Assembly: GCF_032062135.1 (NCBI RefSeq)
Contig: NC_092859.1
Span: 159,057,037 to 159,121,036, forward strand
Reading direction: 5' to 3'
Length of the DNA stretch: 64,000 nucleotides
Source: Pyxicephalus adspersus
Lineage: Eukaryota; Chordata; Amphibia; Anura; Pyxicephalidae
Below are positions 24,878 to 39,300 of the stretch, piece after piece. The first letter of the stretch is position 1, and each line of letters begins with the position of its first letter. The notes beneath the pieces are model-generated. The model was not told the DNA's origin. It did not search any database and saw nothing but the letters and a program-made list of their open reading frames with translations. The translations under genes and the position numbers were made by a program.

Positions 24878-25912
24878 GTGCTCATGCAGCGTCCTCAGCA
24901 TGCTAATAACGTGGTTTTCTGAACACACAGGTGCAGCACAGGAATACTTTGCAAATAAGCTCCATCTGTTCAAGGAATTTCAGTTTGCACATGGGGTGGT
25001 CAATAACAATATACAGATTTGCTTTCCTTAGATCTGCCTTGCTCAGTAAATAGTTTGTATGAAGGAGATATTATGCTACAGATTTATTCTGTGACACTCC
25101 AGGCTTTCCAGCTGTTTAATTAGGAAGTAAAATCTTAAAGACCCTTGTGTGGGAAAAAAAACTTTTTCCTTTGCCTCTCCATGTGCCTTCAAGCAGCAGA
25201 GACTTTGAGGTTTTTTTTTTTTTAATTTGCTGCAATGCCAAAGCAGCGATCGCTGTTTGATGTTCTGTTTTTGTCCAATGCGGACGCCATGTTTACAGCA
25301 TGTGACCATAACATGACCTGATTGGCAGCTACGTAAACTGTGTCTTTATTTTATCTGTCTTCCATGCCCCTTGTAGTAAATGATACACAGAGGTTTATTC
25401 CCCTGATAACTGGGGAAGTTTACAAGAAAAGGAATTCAGACTCATATTTTTTTTTTTTTTGAAGATCCACAGTGTGCAAGCACATCTTCAGGTGTAGAAA
25501 ATAGTCCAATTCTAAACCCGGTGCAACAAAAAAATGCACAAGTGTACCACACAAAAAATTGCACCAGGCGCCTTGCATGGTCCCATCCCTAAAGGGATTA
25601 GGGCCTCTTTGCCTGAACCCCCCAGGGCACAAGTCTCCTGACTGGGCAAGCTTCTCGATTTTTGGGCCCACCCGACTCAAGCCTCAACCTAGGCTGGGTG
25701 GCTGCAATACCTTAGAGGACTGACCGAAGTCAAGCTCTCACCAGTAACTTAAGCAATGGGCTCTCCCCAAGAGAGACCCAGGGTTAGGGAGAGCACAGAC
25801 CATAAGGCCATGCTCCCCTAATCCTAACTTTCAGGCGAGGCCTTAAAAAAGGATAAAGCTTTACTCATCTTGTGCAAGAGCGAAAGTGAATAAACGTACA
25901 CCCAAAAATAAA
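24878..25912 (+). other. R3HCC1 3' UTR / downstream sequence with candidate poly(A) signals
   Basis: After the stop the first canonical AATAAA hexamers I see on the + strand are at 25889-25894 and 25907-25912. If used, the 3' UTR would be about 1 kb and would include an inverse copy of an unclassified repeat (about 25480-25860). Variant hexamers closer to the stop cannot be excluded. Confidence 0.3.
25480..25860 (-). repeat. Unclassified dispersed repeat F, copy 2
   Basis: On the - strand: CATGGCCTTATGGTCTG, GCTCTCCCTAACCCTGGG, TTGACTTCGGTCAG and TTGTGCATTTTTTTGTTGCA. In the R3HCC1 3' flank. No coding potential seen. Confidence 0.6.
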
Positions 25913-26408
25913 GAAAAAGAGTGCTGTGGTATGGTAGCCATGGCTGGCCTTCTGCCCGGTTATACAAATTCCTCCGGTCTGGCCAAAAGGCCCAGCCAAA
26001 GAGACGGGTTGCAAAAGAGATGCAGATCAAGGTGCTGTGTGTGCAATATTTACTGTGCATGACCACTGTTATGCTCAGTGATTAAGGCACCCCTGGGCCA
26101 CCCAAACCAAGGGTACAACACCTGCAGACCCACTCATGCCTAGCCCCTTAGCCAGAAGGCAGTCCTGTCCCCATCAGCAGGCCGAGTTAGGGAAATTGCC
26201 CCAGCACAACCTTCCCACTCCAGCCTTTTAATCTAGCACATACTAACGTTGGTGCCCCCTCTTACCCGGCACCATTGTTTTCCAGTATTCAGAACTGATA
26301 AGAACAAACCAAGCTGGCATCCCATCTTGGTTCTGAGTGGTTCTGGTGTGTGCATGCATACAGGTCATTAAGTCATGGAGAGCAAATATAAATAGTAATA
26401 AGTTATAA

Positions 26409-27127
26409 TTTATTCCTAGACATACACAGAAAGAAGATATATATGTACTGAGTGGACTGCACCGTTACTGCAGGCTGGTGGAAGACACTGGAATGGTGTA
26501 CAGAGGTTTGTAATTCACATGTCAATACATAGTACATTATAGGCCCTGCGGGGCAGTTATGTCTATTAGACATAAGACCCGGAGAACAGCAAAGTGCTGA
26601 AGGATCCACTGGCTGAAGAATTGATAGCACCATAAACCAACCAGAGGGATTCTTTAGTATGTGTATATAGCGGTCCCAGAGTGCTGAATTTAACAATCGG
26701 CTGACTGGCTGATCCAATGGTGCAGACTCTGAATGACACAAGCACTCGGCTCCTATGGCAGCTTTTCAGTGACTAGCAGCATACCACTGTTGGTGCACCA
26801 TGTAAAATCAAGTGAATAGGCATTTCTGCTGTGTTCTTACAATGTAGGACAGTGATTGTTGCATGCATCCAGATTACTAGTAACATGGGCACATCTGATA
26901 GCGGGGTTCCCATCGAGTGGAGCGGATAGACTGTAGAACAAACTCCTTCACGCTGCTCATCATTTGAGGTCTGCCAAGTACCAGAAAATGTAAAATTATT
27001 CAGAGCATTCTGCTGCACCAGGACTAGCGCCACATCCAATAGACCCCTCCCCATCATTGTCCTGCACTTGAGGCTGTTCCTGTTCTCCTCTGGATTTGGA
27101 AGAGTTGAATGCTGTTCCCTGTCAGCT
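26409..27127 (-). other. LOXL2: LOXL2 3' UTR with candidate poly(A) signal
   Basis: Sequence after the LOXL2 stop. The first AATAAA I see on the - strand is at 26414-26409 (TTTATT on the + strand), implying a 3' UTR of about 0.7 kb. No coding sequence here; position-based inference. Confidence 0.4.
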
Positions 27128-27207
27128 CTACCGGGTTGATAGCTGATTGTTGATGAGTCCACTGAATTGTTCAAATTTCTCTTCTGTCTCTGTGCTGTAT
27201 GAGCCAC
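27128..27207 (-). CDS. LOXL2: LOXL2 exon 14: C-terminus and stop
   Basis: Acceptor CCTTCTAG. Encodes [20 protein letters not shown] then NQLSTR and a TAG stop at 27130-27128, matching the human end (GGSFSEETEKKFEHFSGLLN). Confidence 0.95.
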
Positions 27208-27303
27208 CTAGAAGGAAAAATAGAATATCCATATAGTAAATCACCAGTACCCAATCTAATCCTAGGGGGGCTTGTATCATGTGCTTTATAAGGTCCATAG
27301 TCA

Positions 27304-27351
<48 letters not shown>

Positions 27352-30300
27352 TGACGTATAGTAAAGCATATGTTAGATTACTGGATGCTAGCAACTCTCT
27401 GAATAATGTTTACTGGGTGACTTCTCACTGCACAACCCAATGACAACTACTTGCCAAATTGCAACCTATGGAAAGGCTTGAACTAAACCTGTATATACTT
27501 CTCAGCAACGCCCCCATAAATATTGTATAAGCTATGGTATAGGTGCATGAATATGTGCATGCTGGGCCGCCTTAAAGGGGGTAATTCTGTACCTGGCCCA
27601 ACTTGACTTTTGCAATGTTGGAACTTTTAAACATGGAATAGGGGGGTCCAGGAAAATTACTTAGTATGGGGCCCAGAAATTTCTGAGGGTGGGCAAAAAC
27701 TTTGTTACAGAATAAAAGAATTGTCATTTGCATTACCCAGCATTATTTTGGAATGATTGCAACCTCCTAGGTTTTTAACAGCATGCTGCTGGTCTGAGTT
27801 AATGTTGCTTCAAATCTGAAGTTCCTTAGTACAATTGAAATGACCTTGGTCCTTCATATCTGTGTGTAATAGAAGGTTGATGCAAATGTAACTAGAGCTC
27901 ATACCTACAGGCATGTGAAGAAGCAGAGCATTACTATTATTAAACAGGATTTATATAGCGCCAACATATTGCGCAACACTGTACATTAAATAGGGGTTGC
28001 AAATGACAGATACAGACAGTAACACAAGAGAAGGAGAGGACCCTGTCCCGAAGAGCTTACAATCTAGGAAAAGAATCTACTCCAAAACAAATCACTGCAA
28101 TTCCTAGAAAGTCCCACAAATCACTCCAATTTCAGAAGTCCCACAAAACACATTGCATTTGGCTCACTACTGAGTTTGATTCCAATATCAGATATTGCAT
28201 TCATAAATGCCCCTCAGCCAATGCCGTACCATAAATGACTTTGCACCCTGACACTGTAGCTCTGCCCCAACTCACCTATATGACAGTTGTACATCCATAT
28301 ACGATGACCATCATATCGACATCGACACTTCATGATGTTGTTGGTGTAGTCTGACTCTGCCACTTCTTGATTGGGATTAATAATTACCTGTAGGACACAA
28401 ACAGAATACAGAAGGTAAAATATTGTACAATGCAGCAGCTGTTCAGACCAACAGAGGGCGTTTTTTTCCAGCTATAGATAAAATGACTGTTTTCCATAAA
28501 TGTCCCATCTGATTCATTGCCCCTTGCTGCTACTTTATTACAGCTTGTCATTTTGTTAGGTCTAATATGAGAAAACAATTAGGAAAGTTCCAAGAAGTCT
28601 TCGAGATGAGTAATGTTTTTCCGAACTTCAGATTGACACACAGCTGTGTCTCTTGATTTGCATCCAAGATTTTATTGAGGTAAGTCAAATATGACTTGTA
28701 ATGCTAGCATTCTACCTATTGTCACATGGAAGGAATGGAGAGAATGAAAGGAGGAGAAGTGGGGATGGGAAAACATGGAAAGTGGGTTAAAATATCTGGC
28801 ACAGGGCTTTTAAAGAAAACGAAGGGTCGTCAAGTGTCACAATAGGCAAAGGATGATGAAAAGAATGGATATCACTCGGCAAGGTGGGGCGAATCTTTCA
28901 GGGCCCAATTACATATTACGGTGCCTTTAATTTTAAATAGCACCTCTACACAGGCAATGCACAGTAGTAGGAAAGGTATTGTACTTGCACATTGGGGGTG
29001 CATTGGCAGCCAGTTCATTTTAAATGGTCTGCCATAAAGTGGAACTAAAACCACACTTTGCAAATTTGTGATTCATACGGGTGATTATAGCAGAAAGGGG
29101 CAGAGGATGTCCCTTCTGCCATAGCTGCCTGATCTCTGGCCAGCTCAAATTTTTGCCTGGAAAGCCTGGCATTCTTGGCTTTCCTTGTGCAGGCTGTGCA
29201 GGCGTCAAATCATCTCGGCCCACCCAAACAAGATGACCTAAGATTGTAAGGAGGAAGAAGAAAAGAAAAATGGCAGCGTCGTTCGATGGAATGGGGCTAG
29301 GTGGTGAGTAGCGCAGTATTTATTCCACTTTAAGAATGATGGTAATGCAGTGACAATGCAACTGATTTACCATTTGCAATTTCAGCACTGATACCACTTC
29401 TCTCAGGTCTAACACTGATTTAAATATATCAGTTTGTTTCCCAATTAAGAAAAACACAGTTTGCAGTGATAGCTTAGCTTTTGCTTCCACGGCTTCTCTA
29501 GAACTATTCAGATTCACAAGTATGATGATGGAATATTCCACCACTGGACTGAGTTATAATGCTCTGCAGAGTCCCTGTTATCTTATTTTTACATTTGTAA
29601 GCTCAGCCTTTCCTTTTGTGGGTACAACCATCCATGTGCAGAATGTTTGTGTAGACAAAGTGTCTGGCTGAGCTTGAAAACATTGTGCTGATAAAACGGA
29701 GGATTCAGAAATTATTTATTTTAAAATATTTGGAGTCTTCACAGCAGTGGGTTGGGGCAGTGATCTGAATACGTTTACCTGATGGGGCTGATGCCAATAA
29801 TACATTTCGGGGTAGATGTGACATCAAATTTTAGGCTCTGAAACCGTCAGCCTTGTTTTACCACTTGGTGAATCACTGACCCACAAAGTACTGAATCCAG
29901 AACCGGTATACATAACCCATGAGCATGTGCAACCTGCTTGGAAATGGCAACATTTTGATAAGCAAGTCATATTTCAGCAGTCCAGGGTGAGAATACAACT
30001 AAATCACAGCACCCACAGCTGTCCCTGAGAAGTAAGCCTACACTAGTTAAACAATTGCAAAATGGATGTATAGAATATTACAAATATCTAAATCTGACCG
30101 ACTCCTTTTACAATTTGCTCCAGAAAGAGGAGCATTGTAGATGGTAAAATAGATAAAATGTGCCAGGATTTATGTATCTCACCTGGAAGAAATAATCTCC
30201 TGGGGCCACGTCAGTGATATCGATCCATTGGCAGTCAATATCGTGTCTGTAGATGTCCCAGCAGCCAACGCTGATTCCTTGTTCACCAAAGTTAGCGCAA

Positions 30301-33300
30301 ACATACTGCTTCTGCCCATCTGTGCAATAATAAGGAGAGATTTAGAAATTGATGGTGGAGAAATGACAAATATAAGAACAGGAGAGAAGATTAGAAAAGA
30401 CAGGACTTGTCTCCGTGCACTTACCTGTCTCACACTCTGAGTCCTCCAGACAAAAACTGGCTTTGTGGCCCTCAGCAATCTTGGTCCCATTCAAACTCAG
30501 CAAGTCGTAATGAGTGAAGACCTCCATGCTGTGATAATGGCTGCAGAGAATAAAAGAAAACACTTATTATACACTAAACTACAAAAAGATATGCGTTCCA
30601 TAACAGTTTTTATATATAACACCACAACTGGGGCAATCCAAGCCAAGAGATGTACCCTTCACCAGGAGTCAATGTCGTCCTCCCCCAAGCCTGGTGGCTG
30701 CAAAGATTTCGGCATGGATGACCTATTCTCTGAGGCCCTGAAGGAAAAGCCACCAACCTGGAAACAGATTCTTTGTTAAGGTCTGTGGAGGAAACCTGCA
30801 CAGGCTGAGCCCTTAGGGCTAAGACAACATTGCAACCATCCAGCTCTCTATTAACATCCCTTACTGGCACTGAGCTAGTTTCACAGGACCATAGAATGGC
30901 TGATGTCAATGTTTATCAGGGTCAGGGCCCAGAAATGTAAAACTGAACCACAGACCGCTACAAAGGCTTTTCTTATAAATAAATATAAATGTATAGTTGG
31001 AAACCTTTAATGTTGATAGGAGGAATGCCTTGAAGGAATCAAGAACATAAAGTTGATGAACATGAATGTGTGTGGTCTACAAAGGAACAACAGTTGCAAT
31101 GGTGACTGGGTCCATGTTCTTGGGGAGCCTATGGGGTCTCCATTAGTTTGGAAAGGGTTGATTGGGATAAGGTCTTTGGCCTATGCTCAGCTCAGGCCCA
31201 GTGGCACCAGTAAGTTTCCGTCACTGGAAATGATGGCCTTTCATGATCTGTTCCAGTGGCAGTAAAATGAACAAATTCTGCAAGCAAAGCAATAATCAGA
31301 TGCATGGAGACAGAAGGGTGTAAGACAAGAAGGAGGCACCATACAGCACGCCACGTCCTCCTCCATGGTATATAAAAGCAATGAGTGACTTTGCCTCCTC
31401 CTCCAAAGGATAAAACTACAAAGAGTGACTTTGCTTCCTCCTTTATAGGATAAAGAAGCAATGAATAATTTTGCTTCCTTCTCCATAGGATATGAAAGCA
31501 ATCAATTAGTGATCCACCACAATGGATCCTTGATGATGTTGGGGGGCTGCTGTACCCATGCTAGATGTTCCTTGAGACGATCACGAATTTTTTGTCCCTA
31601 GCAGCAATCATCTAGCATGTTGTTAGTGTTTATTATTATTATTATTATTATTACTAAAGAGTATTTATATAGCGCAGACATATTACGCAGCGCTGTACAA
31701 AGTCCATAGTCATGTGACTAGCTGTCACTCAAAGGAGCTCACACTCTAGTGTCCCTACCATAGTCATATGTCATTATCACAGTCTAAGGACAATTTGACG
31801 GGAAGCCAATTAACCTAACTGCATGTTTTTGGAATGTGGGAGGAAACTGAAATACCCAGAGGAAACCCAAAAAACATGGGGAGAATCTGCAAACTCCATG
31901 CAGATAGAGTCCTGGCCGAGATTCCAACCTGGGACCCAGCGCTGCAAAGGCCGGAGTGCTAACCACATGCTGTTATCTGTAAGTTGCAATGGTAATTTTC
32001 CACATGTACACTGAAATCTGTATGGTACATTGTCTGCTTGTTAAGAGCCTATTTATTTGTCAGTATACCTTGAAAATGATCATTCCAGTCATCCTGTGAG
32101 CTATTTCCATCTGAAATAACTTAACTGAGAACAAAACACATCAGGATCCCATAAAAACTGGATCGTTCTTGTAGAAAATATGTGAAAACATTAACAAAAA
32201 GCAATCTTGTGCAGTAATGTATTGCATGTGGGAAATCAGTGTTGCATGTAACATATAAGCAGCACGCACCCTTGGAAGCTTCATATAAAGGTCCCCCCAC
32301 CCCAATGCCTCCATTTGCCAAGTTCTGTATCTGCTGGGAAATGTCCTGACTGCAGAGGAATCGGGTTTTGATATCCTGCTGAGTGTTTGTGATATCAGTT
32401 ACCTTCTATATTATGCAATTCTTCAAAGGATCAATATACCCAAATGTAATAAAGAGGTTTCATGGTAAATGCTTAGAGGTAAATCTTAAAAGGGGCATGT
32501 TGTATCTCAGGAACTTTTGATGTAAAATCTTGTGATTTTAGGCCTGGATTTCTCCTACAACGACTCCAAAAAAGTTAATTCCCTTTGGGATATATATATA
32601 TATATATACACTATGAAGAAGACACTGGAACACCGATTCAAGCTGGGAAGACCCTTCAAGGTGAGTGACAACAAATAGTTGGTAGAAACCAAGGTTGACC
32701 ATGTCACCAGGAGATGGGCAGATGGCTGATGTCTCCCCCTCCTATTGTGTGAAACTTCCCCCACCTCCTAGATTGTAAGCTCTTCAGGGAAGGGTCCTCT
32801 CCTCTTCCTGTGTCATTGTCTGTATGTGTCTGTCGTTTGTAACCCCTATTTATTGTACAGCGCTGCGTAATGTTGGTGCTAAATAGATACTGTTTATTAA
32901 TAACAATAATATTATTAATCCCCAAAGACTCTCCCTATATCTGAAGTATTATTTTATGATAGATTGAACCTTTAACTAATAGTGATGTAATTGTTATCTA
33001 ATACACCTATTAATGTTAAAGTTCACCTGCCATGTACATGATGTCATGGTGTATGTCCCAAAGAGGTGGGAAATGCAATGAACAACAATCCATATAAAGT
33101 ATAAATGATCATCTCAATGCCTGATGCGTTTCGTTATTTTTGCTTCTTCAGGGAGAGTCAAATAAAACTACTTCCTGAGGTAGCCGATTCCACATTGTCA
33201 CAGACCTTACAGTGAAGAATCCCTTCCTTATCCGGAGCTTAAACTTCTTTTCCTCCAGATGCAAAGAGCGCCCCCTTGTGCTTTGTAATGACATTGAATA

Positions 33301-36300
33301 ATTGGGAAGAGAGTTCTCCATATGGACCATTTATATATTTATACAAGGTAATCATATCCCCCCTTATACGTCTCTTCTCAAGGGAGAATAGATTCAGTTC
33401 AGCTAATCTCTCCTCATAGCTGAGCTCCTCCATTCCTTTTATTAGTTTAGTTGCCCTTCTCTGCACTCTGTCCAATTCCACAATGTCCTTTATGTGGTGC
33501 CCAAAACTGGACTGCATATTCCAGATGAGGTCTGACTAATACTTTGAGGCAATGTACATCATCATTCTGAAATTCCCCTACTCTCCCATCAGCTCTCTTC
33601 GGAGTACCAAGTCATGCTCATAGAATACAGTTGGTGGGGCATTATCTCATTTATTCCTCTGATATTTTCATTCTCCATTTTCCATGTCACAGGGAGGAAC
33701 GTCCCTCCGGCAATATACTGTGATCAATCCCCACAGGCCTTGCAGCAAACCACACAGAACAGCATGAAATTGTTCTGGCCTTGTTGGCTGGATTGGAAAG
33801 CTTGATCATTTTTGCTTGGCTTCAGTTCCCACACTGAAGTAGAACTTTGCTCGATAATAAGTCACAGATAGAAGAGAGCGGCAGATGCTTCTTACAATAT
33901 GGAAAAGATGAAGCCACGTAAACAAAAAGCAGAGGTCATGCTTTTATATATATAAGTTGTTTTTCCCAGATGCGGATGTGTGTTACTAATCAGTATTATC
34001 TGCAGGGTCTTAATATTACCCACAGACTGCAAGCAACCGGTACTAAACCTTGGTGGGAAGTCCAGCTTCCGCCATCTTGTTTTCAAACTATACAAAGCTG
34101 TCCAAGCTGCCTCTAAGAAGCTAATTTACTGCAGGTTTATGTGGAATAATATTATGAAAAGTGGATTGGAGTGATGAAACAGGAAAATAGACAGCTCTGC
34201 ACTAACATGCAGGAAAACCATACACGAGGCTTAGCTATGGAGAGGAATAATAAGAAAATCTGTAACTTGGCAGGATGATAAATCTTTCCAATTTCCAATG
34301 ATTTATTCTAATTGAATAAATCAATAAAGAAGAAGGAACTGCTTCAGCTGATGAGCTGTATTGTTCCAATCACCAAATGATCTCTTGAACTCAATGGACC
34401 TGTTTTATTAAACTTCTGCAAAACCGGAGAAAATAGACTATCATTGGAGCAAACCTAGAATGGATCTGGTCCAGGATTTTAAACATTTGCCAACTAAAAG
34501 CAAATCATTTTTAAGAAATCCATTCCAGGTTTGTTTGTTCTGGATAGCGAACCTGCACTGTAGGCCACCACAGGACAAAGCGCCCTGTTTATTTTCATCA
34601 TTTTCGTCACTTGCAGCATAAGGGAATATTGGGCAAATAGCTTTCGGACCTCTGTTCTGCTGCCTGCGGCATCCCCGGCTTTCCTTTGGCTGTGAATGTT
34701 CCCTCTGCATCCCCTGCCCTGGGACTGGGTGCAACTGAAGAGGCTTTAGAGTTGTGCAAAGACTAATAAGCAGAGTAGTTCCTAATCTCAGTCCTGCTCT
34801 GCTATTGGCTGCTAAGGCTTTTTAGCTCCAAATGATCTGTGCCTGTTCTAGCATTAGCTGAGCTGATCTGCTTTGAGTTTTGTTTGATATTGCTGCTGAC
34901 CTTGGCTGTTCCTGACCTTTTGTCTGTACACTGCCTGGACCGGCCTTTGCCTGTGACACGACTCTGTGCTTCTCCTTTGCTACCTTGTCTGCTGGACTGA
35001 TTGCACGTGCTCAATGTTTTTTGTAAGAACCTTGAGCTACTTTATCTGTGGGTTCCTAGTCCTCTGCAAGCCCTTCCCCAAATGCCATCCTTTGCGCACT
35101 CCTGGGGGCAACCGTGTGCTGGGAAACACTACCAGTCTCATGAGGTGTTGGATTGGGGGGACTGGTGTCTGGTGAGTACTGGTGCTAGACCATGGCCTTA
35201 CAGACAGTTCATTTACTCCAGTCTTAGAGAACTTTAATACATCAGGTTCAATGCATGCATTCAATTTATGCAATCCCCAATATATAATGAGTATTCCAGT
35301 CCTACAATGCATAATAACTATTAGGCATTTATTTGTGTGTTCAGGTCCAAGCATTGCCTTAGCCTTTATGACTTCCTATTTACCATTAAGGCATGAAAGT
35401 CCTTTAATAAAATTTAAAAAATTTCAGCCTCCATTGCGTAGATTATAATAAAAAAAATAGATGCCTCCTCAATAGGCAGATAGTTAAGGTTCCAATACCC
35501 ATAAAGACTGAAATATCAGGTAAGCTGTTGTTGGTGGAGCATGCTGGGATAATTTATCCTTTATCCGTTGTAAATGCTTAATGATTTGACTCCATTATGA
35601 AAATGCCAAACATTTTAACCAACTTCAAAAGAAAAATAATTACAGCCATTGAATAGCTAAATTACATGTAATAGCTATAAATTCTTCAGAAAACTCAAAT
35701 GTCTGTAGCCAGAGGACAGGGAGTGCACTACTTATATCTTGCATTAAATGTGCAGCTCCACAACCAACACACAGCAATACACAGGAATGGGGGACTGCCT
35801 GCTATCACTACATATCTACACCCACACTATATACAAGCAAGCTGCAACAAGTGAAAGGTATTGGAATCCAAAACTGATGCAGAGGACTCTACACATAATC
35901 TGCACGTGAAAAAACAAAACGCAGCCAGGTTATGCAGGGTTATAGAGAGCAAGTTTAGGTAACGTTCGTGTTTTTGGAGAAGACTTTATTAATTCTTGCC
36001 CTTCCTCCTGATAAGATTATCAACTGCTGCTAGATACCTTCCAGCACTGACACCTGCACAGACTGTAGCTCTGCATGATCCCCAGCTGAACCCATTCCCC
36101 CACCACCCAATATACTATATGAGTCATCCCACCTATCTACCCCACCACGCTCTCCACACAGCACAGACCCCACCCATTGGTTCCCATGGGCCAAGGCTTC
36201 ACCTTGACTTAACCATAGCTATGAGACCACCCCACCCTGTTCCCGGTCCAAATGCCAAGAAACAGGCACGTCTTTCTTCCACTCTGCATTCCTCGACTCC

Positions 36301-39300
36301 AGCCTGGCACACTGTCCCTGGCATGTGTGATTAAGAGGTGCGGTGTACTCTGCCTCTCAGACTCTTTGCTATATTTATTGCTTGTTTGCACTTCCATGTG
36401 TTTGTTAGTTCTACTTTTAGACTAGAAAATCTAAATGTGATCAGTAAATACCATTAATAGTGAGGTGCTGCTGGGTTCATGGGAGCAGGAAGGAAGAAGG
36501 GAGAGATGCCAGGGAGAGTTTTATCCCCAGGCTAGGAGGTAATGGGAGTACATTTTAAAGTATAACATCATCTTCTAAGCATTAATCATTCAGAGTAAAA
36601 CAGCAAAATAATCAACTGTAAATGGCATTTAGTAATTTTTTGATTGTGTTATGCTTACATGAGCATTGGAGGGCTTCATAGTGCTCAACAGGGAATAGTC
36701 AGACAGTGCTAAAGACGAGAAAGTCTAAAAGATATATGGAATGCAATGTCTATGGATCTCCTAGAACAGTAACCGAATACCAAATGTCTCCTTCTTTACC
36801 CTTTCTATTAATATTGTAACATATTTCTTTTATCAGACCGCTGGCCAGTGCTCCTGCCTAAAGCTGGCTGCATTAGCTGTCACATCCATTGTCTGTAATG
36901 TTAATCCCTAAGGTCTCTTTTGCTCCCTTATGGCCTATTTATTATACAATTTGGCGTATTTTCTTGGTTCAATACCAAATATAGCAGAGTTCAACCAGAG
37001 TTGTCCTGTGCACACTTCCTTTTTAATAGGAAAGAGTCGTATCGAATATTTTTGGGTCAATTTGTCAAAAAGTAAAAGTTTAAAGATAAGTCAAATGTTG
37101 TCGATGGTCATATTCAACAAGCGATACATGCACCCTTCGTTATTATATTTTAAGATTTAAATACATAGGCTGACACCAATCTGTCCACAAAAATACTGTC
37201 AACCCACAACAACACAAATTGCTGCATTTCTGATACATCAACAGGGATTCTCCTGTACCTAGAGGTGTTAGGAGAGGCTTATCTGGCCAGTAATCGAACT
37301 CTATGCGCCATAGCAGTATCGCTCCCTATTTATTCTATCCAGAGATGTCATTTGCAGCAGCAAGAAGATCAAGGAAATAACAGCATCCCCTGCTTCTCCA
37401 TAGCCGTGCAGCTTGAGATGTATCTTCTCAGCATCCCCAGCACATACTCTGAGGCTGTGCACAGCTGGAGGGGATTTAGGAACAGATTAGTCCCTGGCAT
37501 CATCCTCCCCTGCAATTGGCTGCTGGGGCTGTATAGCCTCTCTGCTCCCTGTGCCCAGTGGCCTGTTGTATTGTTAAGCTGGGCTGACCTGCTGCTGTTG
37601 TGTTATTTGTTGGATTTACTGTTACTGATTCTTCCTGTTTCTAAAGCTGTGATTGTATGTTGCCTGGACCGACCTGGTCTGGCTCTGTATTCTGGATTTG
37701 CCTTTGCTGGAATCTTGGTATTGCATTATCTGTGGGCTCCGGGTCCTCTGTCAGCCCTCCCCAGATGTCCCCCCTGGCACACAGAAGTCCTGGTGGCTTT
37801 AGTCATGGCACAACTTCCCTAGCCGGTTCTGGTGCTGAACCGGGGACTTACAGAGGGTATTGCAGAGATGTCTGGTATATGTTTTTATCAAGACGGGATG
37901 TTAATATAAAGTAAGAAACTTTAGCTGATCTTAGTATAATGAAGAGGATCCAATATGTGCGCAGAGGGCTAGATCAGAAATACATTTCCATGCCCAGAGC
38001 ATATGCTAAAGATAAAAGTGTCTGCGCCCCCCTCAATCATCTGGCCCGGGGAACTCTTTTTAGAAAATACTCTGATGTATAATTGCTCATTTCTCACGAT
38101 AATTGTGGAGAAGTGTCTGGCTTCATGTAAGCGGATGCCTGACTTGTGCCAAGGCATGCAAAAGGTAATGGTGCGAAGCTGTAAACATCCTCTTATAGTC
38201 ACCTGAGCTAACTAACCCTTCGCCAAGTTCTTAACCATTTCTGTAAAACAACTGAAGAAATGATAACAAACAACATGTATGAAATCACTGAAACACAACA
38301 AACCCAGGGCATATTTGTGGCACCACCTGTGGTCACATGACTCGGAAACTACCCAAACACTGCAAACCCATGGAAGCTCCAATATAAACTCTACAAGGTT
38401 TAGGTCCATCTTTAGATGCCTAATTTTTGTTTTAGGAGCAGCACACAAGACAGGTTAGTGGTGCCTAGGTTGGTTCCCAACCATTCACCATTTTTACACC
38501 CATATTTTTCACCGGTGCCTTTTCTGGGAATGGAAACCACAGATCCAGCAATGCTCAGTCTGTGCCCACTGCCATCTGATTCCTTCATCATAACCTCAAG
38601 CTTCCTTAATTGGACAGCCATTGGGAAATAGAAACGGCAACAAGGCAGCAAAATGGGCGACCGAAGATAGACCCTTCCACTGCCTTGGAGAATAAAGACT
38701 CAAAGTCACCTGGCCACAGAATTAGGTATAGAGGCTTTTAAATTGGGATATTTTTAAATCAACATGGCGGTTCATTGGGGTCATGATGGCAAAGGGTTTT
38801 TAAAGATGATATCAGACGGAATTCTGAACCAGCTGATGAGCTCGTGCTTACAAAGCTCTTTATGTATCACTCCAGATATGACCGATCCTTATATATATGG
38901 CCACCAAGTGACCAGAAATTGTGATTCGTAAGGTTCTTATGCCCCAGGAAGTCCCCATATTACCACAGTGGACCAGTATAATGGTGGCTTTGGGTAACGA
39001 CTTACCGATGGCATTCATGCCATACCCAGGCATGGCGTCCGGTCTTTGGTCGGAAGTCAGCATGTCCAGTGTTGTGTATTTGGGAGCTGAACCGTAGAAG
39101 ACGGCGGAAGCCGGTGGTAAAACTGGCACGATCGGCTGAAGAGGAGAGGCAGCGCTCTTCATGGGCACACTGAAGCATGAACATGGGTCTGTCCTCCAGG
39201 TATGTGGTCTGCTCCACCAGAGGGGCATTAAGGACAAGGTCAGGGGCAGCTGCCAAGGAGAAAGAGAGAGTCAGGCGCACATTGACGGGTAATACGAAGA

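Larger units (their letters stand above)
30541..39005 (-). other. LOXL2 intron 10 (8.5 kb), repeat-rich
   Basis: No exon recognised. It contains a 40-bp tandem repeat (31346-31507), two dispersed SINE-like repeats (31631-31966, 32768-32918), a CR1/L2-like LINE fragment (33150-33545), a partial MITE (about 34395-34530) and two homologous copies of an unclassified repeat (about 34790-35215 and 37490-37860). 35.5-37.2 kb shows nothing I recognise. Confidence 0.7.

Noticed and set aside
30465..30909. Open frames on both strands near LOXL2 exon 11
   Set aside because: They overlap the real exon or continue into intron 10 without similarity to any protein I recognise.
37265..37822. 185-codon open frame on the + strand
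   Set aside because: Resembles no protein family I know, overlaps dispersed repeat G and lies in a LOXL2 intron; Leu-rich composition comes from the repeat.
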